From JBBROS01 sp964246015 (lineage in GTDB: Bacteria; Pseudomonadota; Alphaproteobacteria; Acetobacterales; Acetobacteraceae), in assembly GCA_964246015.1 (NCBI GenBank), contig CAXTPG010000012.1, forward strand, positions 1 through 64,000: a DNA stretch of 64,000 nucleotides, read 5' to 3'. The position numbers and the translations under genes are program-made. Below are positions 25,058 through 32,899 of the stretch, one piece after another; the first letter of the stretch is position 1; each line of letters opens with the position of its first letter. The notes beneath the pieces were generated by a model. That model worked only from the letters and a program-made list of their open reading frames with translations. It was not told the origin of the DNA and searched no databases.

Positions 25058-25441
25058 CTACATCAGCTTCCACACGCCTGAGATACGGCACGTCTCAAGC
25101 TGCACGGTCCGCTGAGAGCCAGCCTTGAACACCTCGTGCCAGCTCACGGCCCGGCACTCGTTCCCCTGCATCTGGTAGGCGCGCCCCATGGTGAGCTTGC
25201 CGCTGTTCCCCGATGCCGCATTCGACCAGCTTGCGGCGGTCCCGCGCGATGCCGGCTTCGGCTCCAGCAGAGTTCGTGCCGCAACGTCGGCCAGGGAAAA
25301 GTCGGCGCCGTTGAGGAAGGGCCCCGCATTGCCGAACAGGGGGACGATCTGCGCCCAGGCACCACCAGACAGGCCGAGCAGGAGCAATACCGCCAGCGGG
25401 GCCGACTTCGCGGCTGGCACGAGGCTTCGGGTCAACGACAT
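25058..25441 (-). CDS. small secreted surface-antigen-like protein
   Basis: A 127-residue exported protein. A Sec signal peptide (SAPLAVLLLLGLSGGAWA) is followed by a segment with the 17-kDa surface antigen/RT0821-type C-terminal pattern: SWSNAASGNSGKLTMGRAYQ, then CRAVSWHEVFKAGSQRTVQLETCRISGVWKL. The two Cys residues may form a disulfide. I chose MSLTRSLV because the signal peptide starts there; the open frame continues far upstream without support. Operator copy H lies 132 bp upstream. The function is unknown; an outer-membrane or periplasmic structural role is likely. Confidence 0.75.
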   Translation of the reverse strand: MSLTRSLVPAAKSAPLAVLLLLGLSGGAWAQIVPLFGNAGPFLNGADFSLADVAARTLLEPKPASRGTAASWSNAASGNSGKLTMGRAYQMQGNECRAVSWHEVFKAGSQRTVQLETCRISGVWKLM

Positions 25442-25573
25442 GGACAGGGCCTTCCTTCGGTGGGCAGTCGGCATCCCGGCCCGCATGGACGCCTCGTGCC
25501 TCAGGATTGGGGCGGGCGGGATCGGGGCCGGTGGTGACGCATCGTGCATCGCGCGGCTTTCGCGGCGACAGGC

Positions 25574-25587
25574 TCGGAAACTACTCA
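25574..25587 (-). promoter_or_regulatory. FixJ-like operator, copy H (secreted protein)
   Basis: Exact TGAGTAGTTTCCGA followed by GCCTG on the minus strand, 132 bp upstream of the secreted-protein start and 32 bp from the inverted copy I. Confidence 0.7.
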
Positions 25588-25619
25588 TCATGCGCGGCAC
25601 CGCGGCAAACGCGCGGGCA

Positions 25620-25633
25620 TGGGTAATTTCCGA
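25620..25633 (+). promoter_or_regulatory. FixJ-like operator, copy I (BaeRF operon)
   Basis: TGGGTAATTTCCGA followed by GCCTA, 12 of 14 consensus bases, 97 bp before the GTG of the BaeRF-type gene. GATGGT lies 27 bases downstream. Confidence 0.62.
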
Positions 25634-25730
25634 GCCTATCGGCACCCGCCCAAGCGGCCGGATGGTGCAGTCAGGGGCAATGCCGGCAGCGCGTCCTGCG
25701 TGATGCTCCCTGGCTGACAAGGATATCATC

Positions 25731-26501
25731 GTGGACGAAGTCGAAGTCATCGCAACCTTCGGGCCTCCCGCGGGCGACCCGGCAACGCTGTCGAAGGCAA
25801 GCCTCAAGACGATCGAGGCGTTGTATCGTCACCCCCTGACGCACAACCTCGGATGGTCGGACGTCGTCGCGCTGTTCGAGAGGCTCGGCTCCGTCGCGCA
25901 CAAGCATCACCACGAGGTCAACTTCGCGATCGGTGGCGAGCACCACCGGGTTCAGAAACCCCACCAGAAGGAACTCACGGCCGCCGAGGTCATGCAATTC
26001 CGTCACATGCTGACGCGCGCCGGATGGGCGCCCCAGGCGGCCTCGCCGTCACCGGGGCTGGTCGCCGACACCGTCGCCCGGACCGCCGCCGTCGACTCAG
26101 GGCCGCCGGACCTGTTGGCCGTCGTCGACCACCACGAGGCCCGGCTCTATCACCTGGACATCCAGTCCACCGACCTGATCGACACCGTGATCGAGCCCCA
26201 CGACCCTCATCACGTCCTGCACCATCTCTCGCACAAGGACCACGCCCGCGAGCACGGCCAGCGGTCCCCGGAGGACGACGACTTCTACGAGCGGATCGCC
26301 CAGGCCATCGCCTCGGGCGGCCGGATCGTGGTGGTCGGCCATGGGAAGGGCCACAGCAACGCCGCCCACCACCTGATGGAATTCCTGCAATCGCGTCACC
26401 CGGTCATCGCCAAAAGGCTCGTCTGCGAAGTAGCGGCCGACCTGTCGGGCCTGACCGCGCCGCAGCTCGTCGAAATCGGACGCCGTGCGCTGAGTGCATG
26501 A
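25731..26501 (+). CDS. HicA-like plus BaeRF/host-attachment-type fusion protein
   Basis: A 256-residue protein with two parts. Residues ~1-100 (IEALYRHPLTHNLGWSDVVA, then HHEVNFAIGGEHHRVQKPHQKELTAAEV) resemble a dsRBD-like HicA fold with a conserved His-rich core. Residues ~120-256 (DLLAVVDHHEARLYHLD, GRIVVVGHGKGHSNAA, then LSGLTAPQLVEIGRRAL) resemble the bacterial eRF1-domain (BaeRF) or host-attachment family thought to act on ribosomes under stress. The start is GTG with AAGGAT upstream. It leads a three-gene unit with a 17M-like protein and a coiled-coil exported protein. A ribosome-linked stress role is inference. Confidence 0.72.
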   Translation: MDEVEVIATFGPPAGDPATLSKASLKTIEALYRHPLTHNLGWSDVVALFERLGSVAHKHHHEVNFAIGGEHHRVQKPHQKELTAAEVMQFRHMLTRAGWAPQAASPSPGLVADTVARTAAVDSGPPDLLAVVDHHEARLYHLDIQSTDLIDTVIEPHDPHHVLHHLSHKDHAREHGQRSPEDDDFYERIAQAIASGGRIVVVGHGKGHSNAAHHLMEFLQSRHPVIAKRLVCEVAADLSGLTAPQLVEIGRRALSA

Positions 26502-26532
26502 CCCCTTCATCCCCCCACCGAAAGGCCAGCCC

Positions 26533-27084
26533 ATGATCACCCACGACTCGGTCATCGCAGTATTCCCGGACCATCCGTCGGCGGAAGCTGCCGTGAAAAA
26601 GCTGACGGCAGGCGGGTTGGCGATGAAAAGCCTCAGCATCGTCGGCAAGGGCTACCACACCGAGGAGAACGTGGTCGGCTTCTACAACACGGGCGACAGG
26701 GTGCGGTTCTGGGGCGGCCGGGGCGCGTTCTGGGGGGCGCTGTGGGGCTTGTTCTTCGGCGGCGTGTTCCTCACGACACCGATCGTCGGGCCCGTGATCG
26801 TGCTGGGCTACCTCACGGCGTCCCTGATCTCGGCCCTGGAGGGCGCCCTCGTCATCGGCGGCCTCAGCGCGCTGGGCGCCGCGCTCGCCAGCATCGGGGT
26901 GCCCCACGACAGCGTCATCCAGTACGAGACCGCGATCGCTGCGGACAGCTTCCTCGTGATGGCACATGGTCAGGGCGATGAGGTCGGCCACGCAAAAGCC
27001 ATCCTCGACGGCGCCGGCCATACCCAACTGGAGGTCCACGCCGCCGCGACACCCGTCGTCGATCGCTTCAAGGTGGTCGCATGA
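26533..27084 (+). CDS. general stress 17M-like/DUF1269-type membrane protein
   Basis: A 183-residue protein. An N-terminal flavodoxin-like small domain (VIAVFPDHPSAEAAVKKLTAGG, then SIVGKGYHTEENVVGFYNTGDR) precedes a Gly-rich hydrophobic hairpin (FWGALWGLFFGGVFLTTPIVGPVIVLGYLTASLISALEG, given here as a description of residues ~62-105) and a soluble C-terminal part with DSVIQYETAIAADSFLVMAHG. This order is typical of stress proteins related to YflT/GsiB-region 17M. ATG at 26533 is preceded by AAAGG; a GTG 39 bp upstream is less likely. The stop overlaps the next ATG. Confidence 0.82.
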   Translation: MITHDSVIAVFPDHPSAEAAVKKLTAGGLAMKSLSIVGKGYHTEENVVGFYNTGDRVRFWGGRGAFWGALWGLFFGGVFLTTPIVGPVIVLGYLTASLISALEGALVIGGLSALGAALASIGVPHDSVIQYETAIAADSFLVMAHGQGDEVGHAKAILDGAGHTQLEVHAAATPVVDRFKVVA

Positions 27085-27545
27085 CCTGCCGCGCCGCCGT
27101 CGCGCACAGGTCCCGCATGGCCATGCTGCTGACGACGCCGACCGTGATGGCGCTGGCCGGGATGATGATGATCGCGGCCGTGCCGCACGCGACAGGGCAG
27201 ACCCGGTCCTCGAACGACGGCTCCAGCAGGCCGGAGACGCCCGCCATGGTCGTCGGGCCGGCCGTCGGCGCCACGCCGGGTCCCGAGGAGGCGTTCCGGT
27301 CGCGCATGCACGACGAGATGGCGGAGTGGCGGCGCAAGATGCAGGCCTTCGACGCCAAGCTCGAAACCCGCGGCCGACGGCGTCTCGATGCCGCAGAGAC
27401 GAGGCTTCGCACGGCCTGGGACGACACGGAGGTGGAGGCCAGGAACGTCGAGACCGCGACAGACCGGGAGTGGGCTCGCACCAGGAGAGCCTACGAACGT
27501 GCGGCGCACAGGATGGCGGCGGCCTGGGACAAGGCTCGTCTTTGA
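27081..27545 (+). CDS. exported coiled-coil protein of unknown function
   Basis: A 154-residue protein with an N-terminal hydrophobic leader (MAMLLTTPTVMALAGMMMIAAVPHATG) and a highly charged helical C-terminal half (residues ~70-154, rich in Arg, Glu, Asp, Ala; RMHDEMAEWRRKMQAFDAKL). No domain is recognised. It overlaps the 17M-like gene by four bases (ATGA). The helical part resembles periplasmic stress or envelope-associated coiled coils. The function is unknown. Confidence 0.68.
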   Translation: MTCRAAVAHRSRMAMLLTTPTVMALAGMMMIAAVPHATGQTRSSNDGSSRPETPAMVVGPAVGATPGPEEAFRSRMHDEMAEWRRKMQAFDAKLETRGRRRLDAAETRLRTAWDDTEVEARNVETATDREWARTRRAYERAAHRMAAAWDKARL

Positions 27546-27627
27546 CAGCCGCGGGATCACGGACCGGATGCGGTCGGCCTGACCGGGCGCGGCGGGCCGC
27601 CCCGTCGCGCCACGGGATGCTCCGGCT

Positions 27628-28020
27628 CTATTTCGGAGCGGCCGTTGGCCGCGAAAGGGCCGGATCTGCTCGACCCTCGCCCGCGGCCAGCTCGATGGCG
27701 GCCATCAGGTCAGGGACCCTGAACGGCTTCTGGAGGACGACATCCAGCCCGGCGATGGCCGGCAGCCGATCGCCGCTCATGAGGATATGCGGGATGTCGA
27801 CAATGCGTGCGATCGCGGCGACGGCCGCCACGCCGCTTCCAACGCGCAGGTTCGCGTCCACGATCATCAGGTCCGGCCTGGCGTGCAGCGCCGCCGCGAC
27901 CGCGCCAGCCTCCGTCGCCTCGATCCCGCAGACCACGTGGCCCAATTCTTCGAGCAGCTCCGCGAGCAACACGCCGATATCGGCATCGTCATCGACGATC
28001 ATGATGCGAAGGGTCCTCAC
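27628..28020 (-). CDS. single-domain response regulator
   Basis: A 130-residue stand-alone receiver. It has the acidic pair in IMIVDDDADIG, phosphoacceptor Asp in DLMIVDANLRVG, Ser in place of Thr (ILMSGD) and the conserved Lys in VVLQKPF. It has no output domain. It starts with GTG and is transcribed divergently from the giant hybrid kinase; operator copy J is 235 bp upstream. It may be a phosphate shuttle or sink for that kinase. Single-domain receivers of this type also act as phosphatase-coupled modulators. Confidence 0.88.
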   Translation of the reverse strand: MRTLRIMIVDDDADIGVLLAELLEELGHVVCGIEATEAGAVAAALHARPDLMIVDANLRVGSGVAAVAAIARIVDIPHILMSGDRLPAIAGLDVVLQKPFRVPDLMAAIELAAGEGRADPALSRPTAAPK

Positions 28021-28389
28021 CCGGCCACGTCGTCCCCGGCGCCGCCTTCATTGACCCAGGCTTCGACCTGGTCCCGCAAACCGGCGGCATCACGGCCCCA
28101 GGGGGAAGCGGATGGTCGCGCGTCGTCGATCGAAGGCCCTCGTGGCAGATGGCCTGAAACAGGAGCAGCGACCGGCGGTCGCGACAGGTCCGTGCCTATG
28201 GTGAGCCAGTGCGTCATGGGACGACAGTATTTTTCGGTAGGGCGATCGACCAGATTCGGAAAATACTCACTCCAGGAGACACAAATCGCTCGCACCGGAA
28301 TGTCAGGTCGCTATGTTAGCCGATCTCGACGGTTTCATGATATGCGTTGGCACGATACCGTACAGGTCGATCTGTCTGGGGATTTCATC
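28021..28389. other. 369-bp divergent intergenic region
   Basis: This gap lies between the receiver gene and the hybrid kinase. It holds operator copy J facing the receiver gene. A weak second match (28224-28237, 9 of 14, no trailing CCTG) faces the kinase and was not accepted. I see no ORF or stable hairpin. Confidence 0.6.
28256..28269 (-). promoter_or_regulatory. FixJ-like operator, copy J (receiver gene)
   Basis: TGAGTATTTTCCGA followed by ATCTG on the minus strand, 13 of 14 consensus bases. TACTGT lies 26 bases downstream, as at copy G. Confidence 0.65.
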
Positions 28390-31300
28390 ATGCCTGACAG
28401 TTTTCCGGCCACGACCAAAGCGCGACGGGCAGGAAGGCAGCACTTCACCGAGGCGCCGTCCTCGTCCGCCCTGCACGTCGCCGCCATCGGCGCGTCTGCC
28501 GGCGGTCTGGAGGCGTGCACGGCCCTCCTCGATGCCATGCCGGCGGTCACCGGGATGGCCTTCATCCTCGTGCAGCATCTCGATCCCACCCATCCGAGCC
28601 TGATGGTCGAACTGCTTGTCCCCCATACGCGGCTCCAGGTCGTCGAGGCGGCGGACGGAATGCCGGTCGAGCCGGACCATCTCTATGTCATTCCACCGGC
28701 AGTCATCCTGACGATCGCCGAAGGGGCCGTCCGGCTGCGGCCTGCCCCGGCGCAGCGCGGCGCCCGCCTGCCCTTCGATGCCCTGCTGCTCTCGATGGCC
28801 GACGCCTATGGCGCGCGGGCCACCTGCATCGTGCTGTCCGGAACCGGTGCCGACGGAAGCGTCGGGCTGCTTGCGATCAAGAAGGCCCACGGTCACGTCA
28901 TCGCACAGGACCCGGCCGAGGCCGGATACGACGGGATGCCGCAGAGCGCGATCGCCACGGGCCTGGTCGATGCCGTGTTGCCCGTCGCGGCGATCCCGGC
29001 GGAACTCGCCAAACGCGGCGCCCAAGCTGCTGCCCAAGGTGCTGCCGACGATGACGTCCACCGTGCCGGCACGACAAGCGATCAGGCCCCGGCAGCATCC
29101 ACGGACAGCATGCCCGAGATCATCGACCTTCTGCGATCACGCACCACGCACGACTACACGCTCTACAAGCCCGGCACCCTGCGGCGCCGCGTGGAGCGCC
29201 GCATGGCCATGGCCGCGATCGGCAGCCGCGAGATGGACCAGTACGCCGCCACCCTGCGCGACGACCCGGCCGAACTCGAACGCCTCGCCAAGGACCTGCT
29301 GATCCACGTCACGAGCTTCTTCCGCGACCCCGCCGTGTTCGAACTGCTCGCCCGGACCGTCGTCCCCGAACTGATCCGCGGCCACAAGGCGGATCACACC
29401 CTTCGCATCTGGGTCGCCGGATGCAGCACCGGGGAGGAGGCCTATACGATCGCGATCGTGTTCCAGGAGCAGATCGTGGCGGCCGGCAGCAGCGTGAAGC
29501 TGCAGATCTTCGCCTCCGACGCGGACGCCGACGCCGTCGCATCGGCCCGGGAAGGCCTCTACCCCGCCGCCATCGCGGCCGATGTGACGCCCTCGCGCCT
29601 CGCCGCCTTCTTCGTGAAGGAAGACCAGAGCTACCGTGTCCTGCCCGAACTGCGGGCGATGGTCGTGTTCACGGTCCAGGACCTGCTCGCGGATCCGCCG
29701 TTTTCCCGGCTGGATCTGGTGTCGTGCCGCAACGTCATGATCTACCTGGGCGTCCAGGCGCAGCGGCAGGTCGTGGCCCTGTTCCATTTCGCGCTGCGGA
29801 CAGGCGGCGTGCTGCTGCTCGGAAGCTCGGAGGGTGTGGGCGACGCCGCCGGACGGTTCGAGATGATCTCGAAACCCGCCAGGCTCTACCGGCATATCGG
29901 ACGCAGCCGGCCCGGCGACGTCGACTTCGCCAAGCATGCCGGGGATGCGGTCCGCATGGCAACGAACCTGCCGCGCCCCGCCCCGCGGTCGCGCCAGGCC
30001 GCCCTCGCGGAACTCTGCCAGTTCCGGACGCTGCAGGGCCACGCGCCGGCGACCGTGCTGGTCACCGTCAAGCACGAGTATCTCTATTCACTCGGCCCGA
30101 TCGAACACTACCTGCGGGTGGCGCCGGGCCACGCCACCACCGACCTGCTGGCGATGGTCGGAGAGGATGTCCGCACCCGTCTGCGCGCGGCGACCCTGCG
30201 CGCTGTCCAGGACGATGCGCCGGTCAGCGTGAGCGGCGGCGACCGCATGCAGGACGGCAAGGCCGTTTCACTCGTGATCGAGGTCAATCCGGTCCGCTTC
30301 GAGGACGAGGACCTGCTGCTCATCCACTTCATCGATCAGCCGACGGCCCGTCACCCTCCCCCCGGCAGGAAGGCCCGGATCGACCGGTCCCGTGTCTCGG
30401 AGCTGGAACGCGAGCTGAAGAGTGCGCGCGAGGATTTCCTGGGCGCTGTCCGAAGCCTCGAGATCTCGGGGGACGAGCAGAAGTCGATCAACGAGAACGC
30501 CCTCTCGGTCAACGAGGAGTTTCAATCGACGAACGAGGAGCTGCTGACCTCGAAAGAAGAGCTCCAGTCGCTGAACGAAGAGCTGACGGCGCTGAACAGT
30601 CAGCTGCAGGAAACTCTGGAACAGCAGCGCACGACGTTCAACGACTTGCAGAACGTGCTGTACAGCACCGATGTGGCGACGCTTTTCCTCGATGCCGAGC
30701 TGAAGATCCGGTTCTTCACGCCGGCAACCAAGGCGCTGTTCAACGTCATCAAGACGGATGTGGGCCGGCCGCTCGCAGACCTGCATTCGCTGGCGGCCGA
30801 CCCGGCCCTGCCCGCCGATGCCCGCCGCGTGCTCGAGACGCTGACGCCCATCGAGCACGAGGTGCAGACCCCGACGGGCGTCTGGTGCCGCCGTATCCTG
30901 CCCTACCGGACGCATGACGGCGCCGTCGAGGGCGTGGTGATCACCTTCACCGACATCACCGGCCGCAGACACGCCGCCGAGGCGCTGGAGGCCGCCAAGC
31001 GCGACGCGGAGCTGGCCAACGCCGCCAAGTCCCGCTTCCTCGCCGCCGCCAGCCACGACCTCCGGCAGCCGTTGCAGACCCTGGCCTTGCTGCAGGGCCT
31101 GCTGGCCAACCGCTCCGAGGGGACCGTCTCGGAGAAGCTCGTCAGGAGGCTCGACGACACGATCGGGGCGATGTCCGGGATGCTGAACACCCTGCTCGAC
31201 ATCAACCAGATCGAGGCCGGCGTGGTGCGCGCCGCGACCGTGGATTTCAGGATCGACGACGTGCTCGGGCATCTGCAGACCGAGTTCGCCTATCACGCGC

Positions 31301-32820
31301 GCGCCCGGGGACTCGGGTTTCGTGCCGTGCCGTGCGGCCTGCTGGTGCATAGCGATCCGCGCCTGCTGGGACAGATCGTGCGCAACCTCGTCTCCAACGC
31401 ACTCAAATACACCAAGGCGGGCCGCGTGCTGCTCGGCTGCCGGCGGCACGGCGACATGCTGCGCATCGAGGTGTGGGACACCGGCATCGGCATTCCGGAC
31501 GGGCAGTTGAAGGCGATCTTCGAGGAGTATCACCAGCTCGACAATGCCGCGCGCGAACGCAGCCGCGGGCTGGGGCTTGGCCTGTCGATCGTCCAGCGCC
31601 TGGCGGCGCTGCTGGGCCACCGCGTCCGCGTCGAATCGCGGCCCGGCAAGGGATCGGTCTTCAGCGTGGAGGTGCCGCTGGTGGCCGGGGGCGATGCGAT
31701 CCCCGACCGGCCCCTGGCCACGCCCCACGGGAACGGCAAGGCCGACGGGCACCCGGCCGGCAGCAAGGGCGGCCACCGCACCGCCGACATCCTGGTCGTC
31801 GAGGACGACCCGGACATGCGGGATCTGTTGGCGTTGATCCTGTCCGACGACGGCCATCGCACCGCCGCGGCGGCAGACGGGCCCGCGGCGCTCAAGCTCG
31901 TGACGCAAGGGGTGATCCACCCCGATCTCGTCCTCACGGACTTCAACCTGCCTCACGAAATGAACGGCCTCGAGGTCTCGAGACGGCTGCGGCAGACGCT
32001 GCGTCCCGACCTTCCCGTCATCGTCCTGACCGGCGACATCTCGACCGATGCGCTGCAGGCCATCGCCGACGAGAACTGCCACCGTCTCAACAAGCCGGTC
32101 AAACCGGCCGAGCTGACGGACGCCGTCCAGGAACTGCTGCCGCACCCGGACGGTCCATCCACACCGCCGCCGGTCCCGTCCCCACACGCGCCGAGAGCGG
32201 TTCCCGATACGCACGTCATCTTCCTCGTCGACGACGACGCCAACCTGCGCGACGCCGTCCGCCTCGTCCTCGAGGATGACGGCCGCACCGTTCGTGACTT
32301 CGCGGACACCGAGGCGTTCCTGGCGGCCTACACGCCCAGCTCCGACGGGTGCCTGCTCATCGACGCCTATCTGCCGGGGATGGGCGGGCTGGAACTGCTG
32401 CAGCACCTGCGCGCGGCGGGCGATCCGTTGCCTTCCATCATGATCACCGGCAGCAGCGACGTCCCGATGGCGGTCAAGGCGATGAAGGCCGGTGCGGCGG
32501 ACTTCATCGAGAAGCCGATCGCCGCAGCCGATCTGCTCGCCAGCATCGGCCGTGCGCTGGAGCGGTCACGGGATTCGTGCAAGCTGGTCGCCTGGCGCGC
32601 CAGCGCGGCCGAGCACATCGCCGGCTTGACGCCACGACAGCATCAGATCATGGACCTCGTGCTGGCCGGTCACCCCAGCAAGAACATCGCCGCCGACCTC
32701 GGTATCAGCCAGCGGACCGTCGAGAACCACCGTGCCTCGATCATGAAGACGACGGGGACGAAGTCGATGCCCGCGTTGGCGCGTCTGGCATTGGCCGCCT
32801 CTGGCGGTGCCGATGGGTAG
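28390..32820 (+). CDS. CheB-CheR-PAS-histidine kinase-REC-REC-LuxR hybrid regulator
   Basis: A 1476-residue multidomain signalling protein. Order: CheB methylesterase (~28-190; catalytic Ser36 in IGASAGG, His63 in LVQHLD, Asp155 in GTGADGS); CheR methyltransferase (~241-500; AGCSTGEEAY SAM site); coiled coil with SVNEEFQSTNEELLTSKEEL (~667-750); PAS (~753-860); HisKA with His889 in ASHDLRQPLQ; HATPase to ~1097; receiver 1 (Asp1184); receiver 2 (Asp1325) and a LuxR/FixJ-type HTH (~1413-1470; LTPRQHQIMDLVLAGHPSKN). The last ~200 residues form a complete FixJ-like regulator. Start ATG 28390 precedes the first domain; the open frame extends 201 codons upstream without support. It probably senses an unknown signal and activates the TGAGTAGTTTCCGA sites nearby. 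Fusing the DNA-binding output to the kinase is unusual. Confidence 0.9.
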   Translation: MPDSFPATTKARRAGRQHFTEAPSSSALHVAAIGASAGGLEACTALLDAMPAVTGMAFILVQHLDPTHPSLMVELLVPHTRLQVVEAADGMPVEPDHLYVIPPAVILTIAEGAVRLRPAPAQRGARLPFDALLLSMADAYGARATCIVLSGTGADGSVGLLAIKKAHGHVIAQDPAEAGYDGMPQSAIATGLVDAVLPVAAIPAELAKRGAQAAAQGAADDDVHRAGTTSDQAPAASTDSMPEIIDLLRSRTTHDYTLYKPGTLRRRVERRMAMAAIGSREMDQYAATLRDDPAELERLAKDLLIHVTSFFRDPAVFELLARTVVPELIRGHKADHTLRIWVAGCSTGEEAYTIAIVFQEQIVAAGSSVKLQIFASDADADAVASAREGLYPAAIAADVTPSRLAAFFVKEDQSYRVLPELRAMVVFTVQDLLADPPFSRLDLVSCRNVMIYLGVQAQRQVVALFHFALRTGGVLLLGSSEGVGDAAGRFEMISKPARLYRHIGRSRPGDVDFAKHAGDAVRMATNLPRPAPRSRQAALAELCQFRTLQGHAPATVLVTVKHEYLYSLGPIEHYLRVAPGHATTDLLAMVGEDVRTRLRAATLRAVQDDAPVSVSGGDRMQDGKAVSLVIEVNPVRFEDEDLLLIHFIDQPTARHPPPGRKARIDRSRVSELERELKSAREDFLGAVRSLEISGDEQKSINENALSVNEEFQSTNEELLTSKEELQSLNEELTALNSQLQETLEQQRTTFNDLQNVLYSTDVATLFLDAELKIRFFTPATKALFNVIKTDVGRPLADLHSLAADPALPADARRVLETLTPIEHEVQTPTGVWCRRILPYRTHDGAVEGVVITFTDITGRRHAAEALEAAKRDAELANAAKSRFLAAASHDLRQPLQTLALLQGLLANRSEGTVSEKLVRRLDDTIGAMSGMLNTLLDINQIEAGVVRAATVDFRIDDVLGHLQTEFAYHARARGLGFRAVPCGLLVHSDPRLLGQIVRNLVSNALKYTKAGRVLLGCRRHGDMLRIEVWDTGIGIPDGQLKAIFEEYHQLDNAARERSRGLGLGLSIVQRLAALLGHRVRVESRPGKGSVFSVEVPLVAGGDAIPDRPLATPHGNGKADGHPAGSKGGHRTADILVVEDDPDMRDLLALILSDDGHRTAAAADGPAALKLVTQGVIHPDLVLTDFNLPHEMNGLEVSRRLRQTLRPDLPVIVLTGDISTDALQAIADENCHRLNKPVKPAELTDAVQELLPHPDGPSTPPPVPSPHAPRAVPDTHVIFLVDDDANLRDAVRLVLEDDGRTVRDFADTEAFLAAYTPSSDGCLLIDAYLPGMGGLELLQHLRAAGDPLPSIMITGSSDVPMAVKAMKAGAADFIEKPIAAADLLASIGRALERSRDSCKLVAWRASAAEHIAGLTPRQHQIMDLVLAGHPSKNIAADLGISQRTVENHRASIMKTTGTKSMPALARLALAASGGADG

Positions 32821-32827
32821 TTTCCGA
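32814..32827 (+). promoter_or_regulatory. FixJ-like operator, copy K (oleate hydratase, over kinase stop)
   Basis: TGGGTAGTTTCCGA followed by GCCTT, 13 of 14 consensus bases, 72 bp before the oleate hydratase ATG. The TAG stop codon of the hybrid kinase (32818-32820) lies inside the element. TAGCCT lies 27 bases downstream. Confidence 0.68.
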
Positions 32828-32865
32828 GCCTTACGGGGTGCGGCCCGCCGCCGGTAGCCTCCCTT

Positions 32866-32881
32866 GTCGACCGAGGTCGAC
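32866..32881. promoter_or_regulatory. palindrome upstream of oleate hydratase
   Basis: GTCGACC-GA-GGTCGAC is a perfect 7-bp-arm palindrome between operator copy K and the start codon, near the predicted transcription start. It could bind a dimeric repressor. No local regulator is assigned. Confidence 0.35.
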
Positions 32882-32899
32882 GAGACAGGGAACCCCGCC

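Noticed and set aside
28224..28237. Twelfth FixJ-like site facing the kinase gene
   Set aside because: Only 9 of 14 bases match and the trailing CCTG block is missing.
27787..28389. 201-codon N-terminal extension of the hybrid kinase frame
   Set aside because: It lies over the divergent receiver gene and the operator region, has no domain, and the CheB domain starts normally after ATG 28390.
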